A DNA stretch of 64,000 bases from Xiphydria camelus (Eukaryota > Arthropoda > Insecta > Hymenoptera > Xiphydriidae). The stretch spans positions 10,784,304-10,848,303 of the forward strand of contig OY783197.1 in the NCBI GenBank assembly GCA_963678675.1, written 5' to 3'. Shown piece after piece: positions 20,623 through 33,500 of the stretch. Made by a program: the position numbers and the translations under genes. The stretch's first letter is position 1. Each line of letters starts with the position of its first letter. The notes under the pieces were generated by a model. That model saw only the letters and a program-made list of their open reading frames with translations, made no database searches and had not been told where the DNA came from.

Positions 20623-21184
20623 ACGCTCCAGCGCTCCCGCTCACTTCTATCCAGCCCCCTACAACTCTGCGTTTCGCATGGCCACACCGTTGTCGCCAAC
20701 CGCGTGGTGGCGCAGTGTCGCTGGTCCGGCAGGCCCAGCTGAAAGCGGGCGAATGAGGTGTGAATGAAGGGGCTTGAGTGCAATGAAGCATTATTCCATT
20801 TTGTAATAAATATGTAGGGATAAGGAATTTTATGAAGTAATAGAAATAGTCCAGTAAATGTTCGAACGAATTTTATATGAGCCAGCGCAGCCAACAGCCA
20901 GCAGCCAGCAGCAGCCAACACAGGGCCAGCGATAGGGCGCCACGTAGCGGATTAGTACGACTGGCGACAAAGCGTGGTCAAAGATATCTAATGGGAATAC
21001 GTGTGAGTTGCAGGGGGCTGCTTCTATTGGAAGAAGTTTTGGCGCATTTTATGAATGATGTCGAACGGTGGGAACCGATGTGTCGAATTCCGTCTGTCGT
21101 GCGACGGAACATCTTATATTTTATGTATTATTAAGAAAAAAATTACATTTTCTTGCCATCGACAATCGTAAAACAATTTGTTAC

Positions 21185-21347
21185 CATATCAGTACCTCAG
21201 AGCTAAACAGTATTAACTCCATTTTTTTCGAAACCCGTATTATTTCTTCATTCTGCTATTTTCAATGTAAAATAGCAGAATGAGGAAATAATACGGTTTT
21301 TGAAAAAAAATTGTGTTAATACTATTTAGCTCCGAGGTATTGATATA
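21185..21347. mobile_element. hairpin MITE, arms of about 75 bp
   Basis: CATATCAGTACCTCAGAGCT ... AGCTCCGAGGTATTGATAT, with a central hairpin around AAAATAGCAGAATGA. No ORF. Confidence 0.7.
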
Positions 21348-21691
21348 AACAACACAACATCTTGTAACCAGAGATAACACTGGACAATAGTGATTTTGTT
21401 ACTTGAACCAGAACAGGTGATTCTTATACCTAGATATATGTGCACTAAAAACGAATTTGACTCTCAAATTCATTGTTCCTAAACAATTTTATAAAGCCAA
21501 ATTTCAGTACAAGTCGATCGTTTAAGTCCGCCGCGCCACGCGCCTAAATGTATCGAAGGTCACGGCCGAAACTTGTTGTCAGCAGAACAGAGAGCGCTAC
21601 TTCTGAGCGTACTGAGCGGTAGCGGTTTATGCTCGATCTGCTGAATGCAACCAATATCTTTAAGTATCGAACATCGCAAATTATACTCAAA

Positions 21692-22085
21692 GGGGTCATC
21701 CATTAATCACGTGAGGTTCGAAGGGGGGTGGGGGGTGTTCGGCAAAAATCACGAAAAATCACAAGGGGGAGAGGGGGTTGTAGTGAGATATCACGTGTAT
21801 TTTTATTTTTTCGTTGAACGCGCGCTTTCTAAACAACCTACAACCTTAATGTCTGGACATTTTTATAACGGTCCTTAATTTTCCAGAATTAAGTTAGATT
21901 ATACTTACTTGTATTTAAAGATAATATTCTAAAAATTGTAAGATACTTTTTGTACTAAGAAAATACACGTGATAGGAGGGGGGGGGGGGGGGGGTAGTCT
22001 TAAACCTCACCATGTATCACCAGGGGGTGGGGGGGTGGGGGGTGGGGTTAAAAATGCAAAAAAGCATTACGTGATGGATGGATGG
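21692..22085. repeat. GGGGTCATCCATTAATCACGTGA repeat
   Basis: The left end GGGGTCATCCATTAATCACG and the right end CATTACGTGATGGATGG are imperfect inverted repeats; the interior has G-rich runs (about 21721-21735, 21978-21994, 22020-22050) and CACGTGAT motifs. It is typical of dispersed insect MITEs. 22086-22878 is AT-rich with no gene. Confidence 0.5.
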
Positions 22086-22878
22086 AGGTGTTATCAATAT
22101 TTTTAAATAAGTACATACCTATGACATATAACTTTTAACTAAAATTAATTATATACATATGTATAAAATATATATGGTGGATGGGATTGCGTATAAAATA
22201 TAACTAACAAATTGTAGATGGTAATAGGATATGCAGTTATATTAATATTTAATTAACAAACTGACATCAAAAATTAATTAATAATAATCTATCTCGTATA
22301 GCGTAAAAGTGATATAGACGCCCCAGTTGAAATGCAAGTTCAATGTCGACTATCTTGAAAACAATTGGAGAAAACGAAAAAAAAAGTTAAAATAACAAAT
22401 ATTTGTCTGTTTTTACTATAAAAAATCTACTTTTTTTTTCATTTATCTCTACTGCGTTTCGAGATAATCGCATTCGAAGTTAAACAGAAAAACCGAAGTG
22501 TTTATCCCAATTTTACCCTACTGGGTTTGGATACTTCGTGAATAAATTACATCACTTTGAGCTTTTTGATCTTTAAAGTTTTCATGTAAATGATTTTTCT
22601 CTGTGATTTTTCGGAAAGCTAGTCATACCTTGTATATTGCATCTACAAGACAGAATTTGTAATAACCACAGACCCGCGAAATCTCTTTGATCAACGATAT
22701 TAAAATCACATAAATCGTATACTTTCTTTTATGTACATAATATGTATTTAACTTTATATTACGCGTTACTTTACTTCCTTCCTCTTTTATTGTCAAATCC
22801 TTTGGTGCAAAATTTGTCGTCACTGCACCGAGAATAATTTTATAGGTTGTACGGAAATGCTGGTAATTTATTAATATA

Positions 22879-23430
22879 GGGTGGGCCAAAAAGTTTGGTG
22901 GATTTGAAAAATTCATTTAAAAAAGGCAAAAAATAGTACACAAACGAATCTTTATTTAAATAAAAGTAAATATCTGGGAAATTAATTTTTTTTAAATAAC
23001 ATCCTCCAGATGTGCACCATCGCGCTGCAAACACTCCTCAAATCTGGACCTCAAATTGGTAAAAACTCGCTGGCACATTGCGCATGGAATAGCGGCCATT
23101 TCTTCCCGGATATTGGTCTTCAACTGGACAATCGTGGTTGGTTTATTGCAGTAAACTCGACTCTTCATGTCATGACTTCGACTGATTTAGGTCATGCAAT
23201 CCGAACTCAACACGAAATAAACGATGAACAACAGTGCACGAATCGCCATTTTTGTAATAATTTTTTACACCAAACGCGCGCGCGGCGCGCACGCTGCACA
23301 CCCGTGAAACGCTCCACGGCGACTAAATTTCCGAGCATCGAGCTACTCATCCCCATCTGCCACGCACCGCTCTCTCATACCGTTCCAACGCAATACTGTT
23401 TTTAAAATCGTACGTCTTTCTGGCCCACCC
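22879..23430 (-). mobile_element. deleted mariner/Tc1-type element
   Basis: Terminal inverted repeats GGGTGGGCCAAAAAG ... CTTTCTGGCCCACCC, flanked by TA at 22877-22878 and 23431-23432. It retains the last part of a transposase gene on - (22992-23168) and lacks the rest, so it is a non-autonomous deletion derivative. Confidence 0.75.
22992..23168 (-). pseudogene. C-terminal fragment of mariner/Tc-type transposase
   Basis: The reading ends at TAA 22992. It contains NKPTTIVQLKTNIREE, then an RVFTNLRSRFEECLQRDG stretch and AHLEDVI at the stop. This is the tail that follows the last catalytic residue in a common insect transposase type. The catalytic domain is absent, so the fragment has no activity. 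Confidence 0.7.
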
Positions 23431-23432
23431 TA

Positions 23433-24588
23433 TATAAGAATAAGTTCTAGTTACCATAGCAATACGTACGATATTTTTATTTTGGCTATACCTATAGTTA
23501 TTTCAGCAATACGTATTGCTCTTATTACTATTTGGTATTGCTATATTACTTATACTACCTACTTAATTAACCTTATTTAGCCTTAAAGTATACCTATACT
23601 TATTGCTGTGCAACTTTTAAATTTCTTTCAGTGTTCCCGCGCAATCGACTTCTATCCGAACTCTATTACCGGTTATTATATTATATATATACTTCTCAAG
23701 ACTATTTTTTTAATTAACCCTGGATTACTTATCATGAACCCTTTTAATATTACGTTAGAAGTTTTGCAGATCTCTCACCCCTCCTTCCCTTTCAACAACA
23801 ACAAGTAGTAGTAGATTTCCACATCTTTATATTTCAGTGTGCTCTCTATTTTTGACTGCAGATTTAAAAAATTTGAATTTAAGTTACTTACTCTTTATTT
23901 TTTCATTTTCAACCTTGTTTAGGCTGGAAAACGATATTTAAAAATGTAACTATTGTACGCCATCGTCTTGTAAGACTATCTCGCACTCGTTGCTTGAAGT
24001 AAGTGCGTCTCTCTGCTTTTCGATGACATCACAATCTCGTAAAGAGAAATGCACTTATCTATAACTTTGCGAGTAATTATTTTTTCAGACATTTTCTTTT
24101 TCATGTAATAGGTATCGAATATGCATACCTAACAAGCACAAATTGAATTTGAAAATATTCATAATTTTTTATGCAGACTGAATTAAATTCCAAGACTTAT
24201 AATTTTTTGCCCCCCTCTCCTTAAACCTTGTTAGAGGATTAAGACCGGTATTCAAAGTCGCTACTTATTTTATAAATACGAGCAAGTATGGACTTAATTC
24301 AGCATTGGAGGTCACTTATTGGTCGAGACGGCGACTTGAGTTGTGCTGATTTATTAGTTCCTACTATGAATAAAGGCCTAAATAATCTATGAGATATTTA
24401 TAAATATCCCCGTAAACGTTCCAGGGTGAAAGACAAATTATACGTAAAATCGATTTGGTTACCTCGCATTTCCAAATTTTGAAGATACGAAAGAAAACAC
24501 ATCGTATGGCGATACAATCGAAGTGCATAGTCAAATTTGAAGCGCGAACACCGCGCGAATCTTACGAGAGTTTCATTGGAACCTGCAG
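23433..24588. other. no gene recognised upstream of the first LPCAT exon found
   Basis: AT-rich DNA. I looked for an N-terminal LPCAT exon (membrane segment followed by a phase-2 donor) and did not find one; short ORFs such as 23608-23808 have no family signal. A frame upstream of 24589 is open back to 24455 but does not look like LPCAT. Confidence 0.4.
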
Positions 24589-27500
24589 CAAGGTAGTACC
24601 CTGGTTGTGCTTTCTGGGACGGCTGACCTACCAAGCGGGGGGAATGCGGATCGTGGTCCGCGGAAAGCAGGCGTCGAGGGTGGAGGCCCCGATATTAGTG
24701 GTCGCTCCGCATTCAACATTCATCGACGGGGGCATCGTCTATGTTACCGGATTCCCTTCGATCATCGTAAGACGAGAGTCCGGGCTAAATCCCTTCATCG
24801 GAAGTAGGTTCTAGATTCTACTCAGATTTTCATTTCAAAGTTAAAGTACCGCATAATAAAAAAAGGATTCGAATCAAAAAATCATTCCTTTTAATAGTAC
24901 CGAGGAAATAATTTCTTTAGTTCAAAGAATATCTATGTATATGGGGCATTCCCCACATCAAATCGACAAGCCTCTGGCTCTCACCATCGCAGATTTGCTT
25001 TATGATTTTTTCCCATATTGTGCTCACTCCGAAAAGCCCTCATTTTTTAAAAATATTCTATCATCACGGCGTTCATGAATTGTCAATTTTTTACAGGGTG
25101 GCCGCTCGATTCCATTCTCAAAATTCCCTGACTTTTCCTGGTTTTCCTGACTGAAATCACTAATTTTCCCTGACTTTTTAATTTGCAAGATATGAAGAAA
25201 CAATTGAAATGCTGCAATAATATAGTTTATATACCTACTTATATAAAAAAAATGCTGACGTGTTTGTCCTAATCGCAATACGAATTTCATATTTTGAGGG
25301 GTAAAATTGATATGCCAAAATTATTTTATATGTACCTATAGAGTAGCGGCGGGTAATATGGAATACACCGGCTAATGTGGAATACCATATCTGTAGTTAG
25401 ATGGCAAAATCAGATATGTTCAATGAAAATCAGATATGACATATCTGATTTTGCCATCTAGCTACAGATATAATCGGCCAAACTTAGAACGCCATATGTA
25501 CAGCAGAAGCAAAATTACATTTGTTTCTAGTGCAGATACAGACCCTCAAACGCACGTAGTTCTGTCGCAGTCGGTTAAACAGTTAATCAGCTGTGAATGG
25601 TTTTTGAGGCATGCATAATTTTTGTTGAGTGCTACAAAAATTTAGTTTATCATAATTGTTATGGTATTTTTTTCATTCTTCTTTCCATCGAGAGATCAAG
25701 TAAGGGCTGTTAATCAATATGATTTGTAGATATTGCCCGTTAATGCTGGTTTAGAAGTAAGAAAATATCCTAATCTCATAATACCCAAGAGTGCGGCTAA
25801 TATGGAATAGTATTCCATATTACCCGCTTAAGTTTGTTTCGAAAAGGGTATTCTATTTCATTTTTCTTTGCGGGGGGAACTTCAACCAGAAAACATATCT
25901 CATAATATCATTGTTCTTCCATAGAATATAATTCCCAGGCCAGTTCTGAAAAAGAAAGAAGGCACAAAAGGCCGGAAAGCCAAAAGCCAAATCTGGATAC
26001 AGTGTGCAAGATGCGAACCTTGGGCTCATAAATTATGCGCCGATATGCCCAAAGATGTTTATATTTGTGATTTTTGTTAGTAAAATGTTCCTATATAACA
26101 TTTTTTATTATTTTATGGAGTATTCCATATTACCCGACCGTTTTCTAATAATGTCCAAATGCATTCTTTGTATTTAATTTTAAAAATAAAGCAAATATCT
26201 TCATTTCTTGAACTTCTAGACCCCTACTGACTTATAATTTATGTAGACGGATAATTTATGTAGTAGTCAATGATATATATATATATAGGGTAAAGTCGGG
26301 AGAGATGGCGCACCTTTTTTTTAAAGTGGTATAAAAACTATATTTGTAGAATAAGCAATACTTAATTGATAATGTGGATAGAGCGAATAATAAAATATAG
26401 GAATTTGTAAAGGAACGACCAAAAGTGTTGTCGAGTTTTGTAAAAAATTTGTCAAAAGAAAATGTACCAAAAACCAACTCACCCGCCCTAGTATGGGTGA
26501 GATGGCGCAGTCGAAAATTTGGTGGGGGTGAGTGGTTCTCCAAGAATAGGCTTCAAAATTAAAAGTGCAACTACTTTTAATGCCAAATAACAAAAACAAA
26601 AATACAAAATCATCTTAAGTAATTAAATTTAAAGAAAAATACCAAAGTATTGATTATTCCAACCACATAAACTTAAAACATCTTTAAGAAATAATAAATC
26701 TTAATAATAACACGTAAAAGTTATTTCGCTTTTCTGCCACTTTTCTGAATTCTTGTACATGAAGCACGGAACGAAATTTAAGGTTAGAAACAATATTTAA
26801 AAGTTTACCAAGTGAAATGACCAAACCAAATACATTCAAAACAGAATAAAAACTTACTGGATGCCTAATTATTATTACACAAACAAATAATCAGGGCCAA
26901 TACAATATACAATTATATTTATTATAGTTACAGTTTTATTTATTTACAGTTTTATTTATTTTACCTTTTGATGAGAAAAACGGCCGTTCGGTAACACACA
27001 CTTACTGCACATGTGCACTAACTATCTGTGTCGCCAACTGAATCAATATTGCCACACAGACAAAGAAATTATTTGACTGACCCCCCCCCCCCCCGTCTCA
27101 CCCGCTGCGTTATCTCTCCCGACTTTACCCTAATGCATTATACTAAACAGATTAACAATTATGAATATTTTAGAAAGCAGTATTCCATATTACCCGCCGC
27201 TACTCTACTGAAGAATTCTGAAATAAGTTGATATGTTATGACTATCACAGTTATCACTTATCATGTAAACGTTTATTTGAGTTACATGAATATGAAAACA
27301 ATATGAATGCACAGTTGACTACATTTATATAGATTATAATTTTAAAATACATGGGTACACGTTTTCTTTCTATTTTAATAGTTTATTACTGCTCAAGATT
27401 CGGTTAATTTGATATAATAATTTGATTAAAAGTTACTACTAATTTAACATAAAATAATTGAAGAGAAAAATCTTTAAAATCGTCTAGAATTATTAAAAAT

Positions 27501-30500
27501 TCTTTGACCATCGTAAAATTCCCTGACATTTCCCGGTTTTCCAGTTGAGTGATCACCATGTTTTAAGACTACCTACTAAAAAATGCCATTTTTTATATTC
27601 TAAAAAAATTCTCGAATTCTTCCAAGAAGTTATAACAGCTTAAAACTCATCCGAAAATAGTAAAATTTTGTTAACCGTATTTTTACGCATTTGAAACACT
27701 TCTTTTACAAAAATCATTTTTAAGTTTGATTTAAATCCTCTATAGAAAATATTAAAATATTCTCCACTGAATAAAAATCACGTTGAAAGTGAAACTAATC
27801 TTTTCCAAAATTTTTCAAAATAATTGTGTTAATAAATTGAGTTTACTATTTTTTTACGCACTTCAAATGTATTTTTTTCACGAAAATTATTTTTAAACCT
27901 GGTTCTAATTGTACAGGAAATTTTTTAATATTTCCTATTAAATAAAATAACTTCAAAAGTGAAACTAATCTTTTCCAAAACTTTTCATAATTACAACGGA
28001 AAACATTATTTTTACTTTTAAAGTTATTTTTAGTCATCCGAGAATATTCTAACATTTCTTGCAGAATTTGAACTAGGTTTAAAAATTATTCTGATAACAG
28101 CATTATTATAATAATAGCTTTTATAGGTTGTTTTATCATAAGGCCAAATAGGTATAATTTTGAGGAGCTACCGTTATTACAAATTTATTAGATATCAATA
28201 ATTCCTTATTTAGGAAATAATATTGTTCAATGAATTTGAGAAGGTTTCTTAATTAATAATATTATATTAAATCGATCTTTTTATTTAATTTAATTTTTCC
28301 TTTTATTTTAATATTTATAATTTTATATTTAATAATTTTACATGAAACAGGATCATCTAATCCTTTAGGAACAAATAGAAGTTTTTATAAAACCCCATTT
28401 CATATTTATTTTACAATTAAAGATATAATTTTACTTTTATAATTATTTTATTTTTTTTTATTTACCTAACCGCAAAAAATATATTTGTAGTGCGTAAAAA
28501 AACGGTAAATCAAATCTTACGACTTTTCGGCGAGTTTTAAACTAGTTGTAACTTCTCAGGAGATTTTTGAACATTTTTTCAGAATTAAAGAATTTATGTT
28601 TCTTGATAGTGATTCATAATGAAAAAATCTGTTAAAAAACCTGGCGCCCTTTTAGGGTGAGCACAACAAGGGAAAAAATCGTGAAGCAAATCTGTGATGG
28701 TGAAGGCAGAGGCTGGTTCATCTGAGGAATGCCTCATACAGGGTGTCCGTAAAGTATGGAAACGGTTGAATATCTCGAAAAGTACGCTTCAGAATGGGAA
28801 ACGAAAAAATACGTATCCGATATTTTTTTTAAAACTATCAAATGATACCAAGATTGATCCCACACCCCAACGCCTGTGGGTGGGGCAGGGGGAAGCTTCA
28901 AAATCTTAAATAGGAACCCCCACTTTTGATTGCATATTCGCATTCTACATTAAAAACTACATAACTTTTATTTGAAACATTTTTTTCGATTCGTGGCAGA
29001 TGGCGCTATAATCGACGAAATTCAATTTTTTCGGTTTTTGCAATTGAGAGTCGATTTATTCGATTCTGCAATACAATTGCGATAGAAATTTACATTTTTT
29101 ATTCTCATACTTGATATTTTTGTTAAAAATTTAATTTAGTTTTGCAAATTTGAAGTGCAGATGCGTTCTGTACCTGGAATTCCCCCGGCGGATGGTATAT
29201 TCCGGGAATCGTAGCTATTCTTTCACTAGTAGTCCGTTTTAATGATATCCGTTAACCTGAGTACACGTAAACAGGTACCGCTAATTGCCGGGCCTTACGG
29301 ACCCTCGAACCTCGATGTATTCCGAAAGGGATTATCCTTGAGTAAAATTAGCTTATTTCCTCTAACGGAACTTAGTGCGTCACGGGGAATTCCAGGTACA
29401 GAACGCATCTGCACTTCAAATTTGCAAAACTAAATTAAATTTTTAACAAAAATATCAAGTATGAGAATAAAAAATGTAAATTTCTATCGCAATTGTATTG
29501 CAGAATCGAATAAATCGACTCTCAATTGCAAAAACCGAAAAATTGAATTTCGTCGATTATAGCGCCATCTGCCATGAATCGAAAAAAATGTTTCAAATAA
29601 AAGTTATGTAGTTTTTAATGTAGAATACGAATATGCAATCAAAAGTGGAGGTTCCTATTTAAGATTTTGAAGCTTCCCCCTGCCTCACCCACAGGGGTTG
29701 GGGTGTGGGATCAATCTTGGTATCATTTGATAGTTTTTAAAAAAATATCGGATACGTATTTTTTCGTTTCCCGTTCTGAAGCGTACTTTTCGAGATATTC
29801 AACCGTTTCCATACTTTACGGACACCCTGTATATGTGACTGACCGCATACAATCAATTTATTATTTTGACATTATATTTTGTTGGATTAAGTAAATATTC
29901 TTCAAACCAAAGAAGTTATTTCTTTAATATATACTATCGAAAGGGATAATAATATTCTTTAATTGTTCCATGATTTTTCTCTACCTATACATAACCACAG
30001 AATACGATTTCGGTCGATGATAAGAATGGCGAGATTTGGAGGAATTCATTTCGTCGACGATACGCAAAAAATCCCATTCACCATATATGGCACTGATAAG
30101 GAAGATATTAGCTAAGCAATGAAGAAACTTTTGTACTATCCACTCAATAAAATAACATCGAATCCAATAAATAATACATTAATAACTTTTATTATACTTC
30201 ACTATTTTTAAAGTTTAGCAAATATAGCGCTCAAATCTCGTATATGATATCGTAGTTAATATCCATATAATTGCGGATCAATGCACACGATTTATCGATT
30301 TAATTGTTTTTATAACAGAGCTCATCAATTACACGCAACCTGTGTACGTTTGGAGAGATGATCCGAACTCGCGGCAGAACACTATCAAGGAAATTATTGA
30401 AAGGGCGACTTCCAAAGAGGATTGGCCGCAGGTCAGAAAAATTACAGTCATTCGTAACACAATTAATAATATTGTGCTTTGGGACAATAAAGAGTCGAAA

Positions 30501-33500
30501 ATAACTGTCTAATCCTTTAAAATAATTATATGTATAATTATATTTACAATTGTATGTATATTAATAATTATATGTATATTAATCATTTCGATTACTCGAA
30601 ACAGGTGATGATTTTCCCGGAAGGCACTTGCACGAATCGATCGTGCTTGATTACCTTCAAATCGGGAGCATTCTATCCCGGTGTACCGGTTCAACCAGTG
30701 TGCATTAAATACCCCAATAAATTGGATACGGTCACTTGGACTTGGGAGGGTCCCGGGGCGTAAGTATATGCGACACCCGAATTACTTGACTTTAGAAAAT
30801 CGTTTTACATTCGTAACGTTTTAGCGGTATGCTGAGTGTTCACGGATTTGATCCAAGACTGGGCTGCTGAAAGCGGGAGCCAATAGCCAAGCCGCAGCCG
30901 AGTCTTACTGCTCACTCCCACGGCGTACCACAATCCAAGTTCATCGGGTACGGCGGAGGATAAGCAAGTTATTGGTTCACGCGTTCGGCAGAGTCCACGC
31001 CCAGTCTCGCAGCAGATCCGCGAACATCCCGTATACGTTATCAACCGAAAACTTATTGTCATAGATTGAAATTACTGTGGCTAACATTGACGCAGCTGAA
31101 TAGCAGTTGCGAGATAGAGTTTCTGCCCGTCTACAAACCCAGTGAGGCCGAGAAAACCGACCCTAAGCTCTACGCTAACAATGTTCGTCGACTAATGGCC
31201 GAGTGAGTTAAATCGACGTCTCACGTGACGTCGGTGATAAAACGCCGCATGTATTTACTGTTTCTCCTTCCGCTAATGCCGTCTAAATGTTTTTGCAGAG
31301 CTTTGAAAGTTCCCGTCTCGGATTACACCTACGACGACTGCAGAATAATTAACAAGGCTCATCAGCTAAATCTATCGCATGCCTCCAATTTGGTGGAAGC
31401 TCATAAACTTCGATATAAACTTGGGTTAGTTGCGATCGACTTTAAAAAACGATTCATTGAGACTTACAAAACCTTCATCCGTGAATTTATTGGGTACTTT
31501 CCATTTACGTGTCTCTGTGTCGACTTGTATCAACTTATATCAATGCGTTCCAAATTCAGCTAAACTACTTAAGTTATTCTGCAAAGGTACCGTGAGTCGA
31601 ATTCCACTCACGATACTGCGGCGTCGTACAACAGGATTGTACTGCAGCAGACAGGTCCGTTTGTTTGCGGTAAAATCATACAATTTCGTTGGACGCACGG
31701 GCACACACGGTCAAATTCCGTCCAATTTCGTTGGATGCGATAAAAACGTACGGCGCCGCAGTATCGTGGGTGGCCCGCTTTACATATGTTGCCGACTCAA
31801 GATAAATGAGAAGCGCTTTTAACAACAAGCGACTTCTGTCAATAAGTGGGAAAGACCTATTATATCGACTGTTTACAAATCTACCCCGAGACTGGGCGTG
31901 GACTCGGCCAAACGTGCGAACCAATAGCGTGTTGCCCAAGTCTTCTTATTCCTCCAATCACCATACCCAACGGCTCGCTATTGGTCTGCGTGATCGGCAG
32001 AGCCCACGCCCAGCTTAGCGGCAGGTTCGTAAAAACCCGATATAATATAATAGCTCAATCGGTAAACCTACATGTTAATTTGCATTGTATCTGTGCCTTC
32101 AGCTTGCTAAAGGCAAAGACTGAAGAGGATTTGGTGCAAAAGAAGAGCGAAAATATCAGAGGAGAGGCTGATTTGCAACAATTCGCTCATATTCTCAGGC
32201 TTGACGAGAAGGAACCCTCGACTCGACAACTTTTCCGAATTTACGACAGGGTTAGTCATATTTCTAACAGATGTTGTCCGAAAAATGCAACAATAATTTC
32301 AACTAGACAACGGCGCGATGTTAATGACGTTTTCTTGTTTCAGTATGGAACTGGGAAGGTCGATTTGGAGGAATATATATTTACAGTATTAGTAATAGCA
32401 AATGCCAATTCTATAAAGGACATGATTGAACTAGCGTTCGAGGTCAGTATGCTTTACGGTCGAACGTTATTGTCTTTAACTTCGCGCCTTTCAAAATTTT
32501 GCAGGATCGAGCAATCCCTTGTAACTGGGAAATAGTTTTTCGAAGTTGGCATTATGGCTTCAACAAATCTAATTTCTTGAAATATTCAAATTAAATCCCT
32601 CTGGAGAAAATTTTTCTCTGAAAATTTTTTATTTATGTCGACCATATCAACGAGTTGCTCCGAATATTATAATAACGAATTACTTCAAAATTTTCTTCAA
32701 TTTTTGGGTTTTAAAACTAAATGATTTGGCACATTTTTCTGAAATTCTCTAAATTTAAATTTTATCCGAACTTATTTATCACCATTTCTACTGTTTACTC
32801 CTCACTACTCTACACACGAGAAAATTTGAGTATATAAAGACCTAGATTTTTTATTACTTTAAATACGTACAGTTATTCATCAATAAAAATTATGAATTTT
32901 TGTGGAAGCATTTGACAAATTTCTCCGAGTAATTGGAATTTGATTCATCGTTGAATTTCTCAGTTTTACATTTTAAGTCGATTTTGAGTTTGAATTTTGT
33001 ATGATTGAGGAAAATTATGAATTTTTATGGAAAAATCTGAGAAGCTTCTCAGACATCGAATATGAATCAATTTCAAAATTTCTCACGTATTCTTCACGGA
33101 TTATCGCGAAATTTTTGAGTCTTTCGAAAACAATAGTATCTATAGCATTTTACCGGATACATTATTCATGAGACATATCGAAGTTTATAATTTTTTGCCA
33201 CCAACTTTTACAGAAAATTTGTAAAACAAGGAGTTTAACGTAAACAATTTCCGATTTCTTACGAATTTATAAAAATTAAAATACGTGAGGAATTTCGGAG
33301 GATTTTTTTACCTGCGATGTTTTTAAAGACCAAAAAGGATCAAATAATTTCGGGAAAATCTAAAAGTTATTAAAAATACTGAAATAATTTCGACTTTCTG
33401 AAGGCGTTATCTAGCCATTATAGTACATTTCCATTCGTCAAAAGTTACCAACCGCGATTCTATTCTAATTTACACATACTGATGCATTTTCTCTCAGGTC

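Larger units (their letters stand above)
20304..21651. mobile_element. inverted-repeat element ended by CAGCAGATC
   Basis: The left end GGGTGCGTTTTCAGCAGATC and the right end (reversed) GGTTGCATTCAGCAGATC are similar; both continue into ACCGCT-rich sequence. 59787-60500 carries related ends and a related interior (GAACCAGAxCAGGTGATTCT at 21409 and 60191). Two hairpin MITEs sit inside. I see no transposase. Borders are approximate. 19933-20303 holds nothing recognisable. Confidence 0.5.
25342..27205 (+). mobile_element. pogo/Tigger-like relic
   Basis: Terminal inverted repeats GAGTAGCGGCGGGTAATA ... TATTACCCGCCGCTACTC, with TA on both sides (25340-25341, 27206-27207). Internal copies of CCATATTACCCG recur (25825, 26128). 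It keeps a PHD-finger-like C-terminal coding fragment and hosts an 843 bp nested element; without that it is about 1.0 kb, clearly deleted. Confidence 0.65.
24942..28736. mobile_element. 3.8 kb inverted-repeat element in LPCAT intron 1
   Basis: The ends (left, and right reversed) are similar over about 100 bp: TGGGGCATTCCCCACATC / TGAGGCATTCCTCAGATG, then AGCAAATCTG(C/T)GATGGTGA and GAGTGAGCACAA-type sequence. TA at 24940-24941 and 28737-28738. It contains the pogo-like relic, the mitochondrial insertion and unassigned AT-rich DNA; I find no transposase of its own. Confidence 0.6.

Noticed and set aside
20595..21134. Small genes on both strands
   Set aside because: The ORFs have no conserved domain and overlap the hairpin and the interior of a repeat element.
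31430..31822. 130-codon ORF
   Set aside because: It lies in LPCAT intron 5 and runs through a MITE; the overlapping exon 5 frame is the real one.
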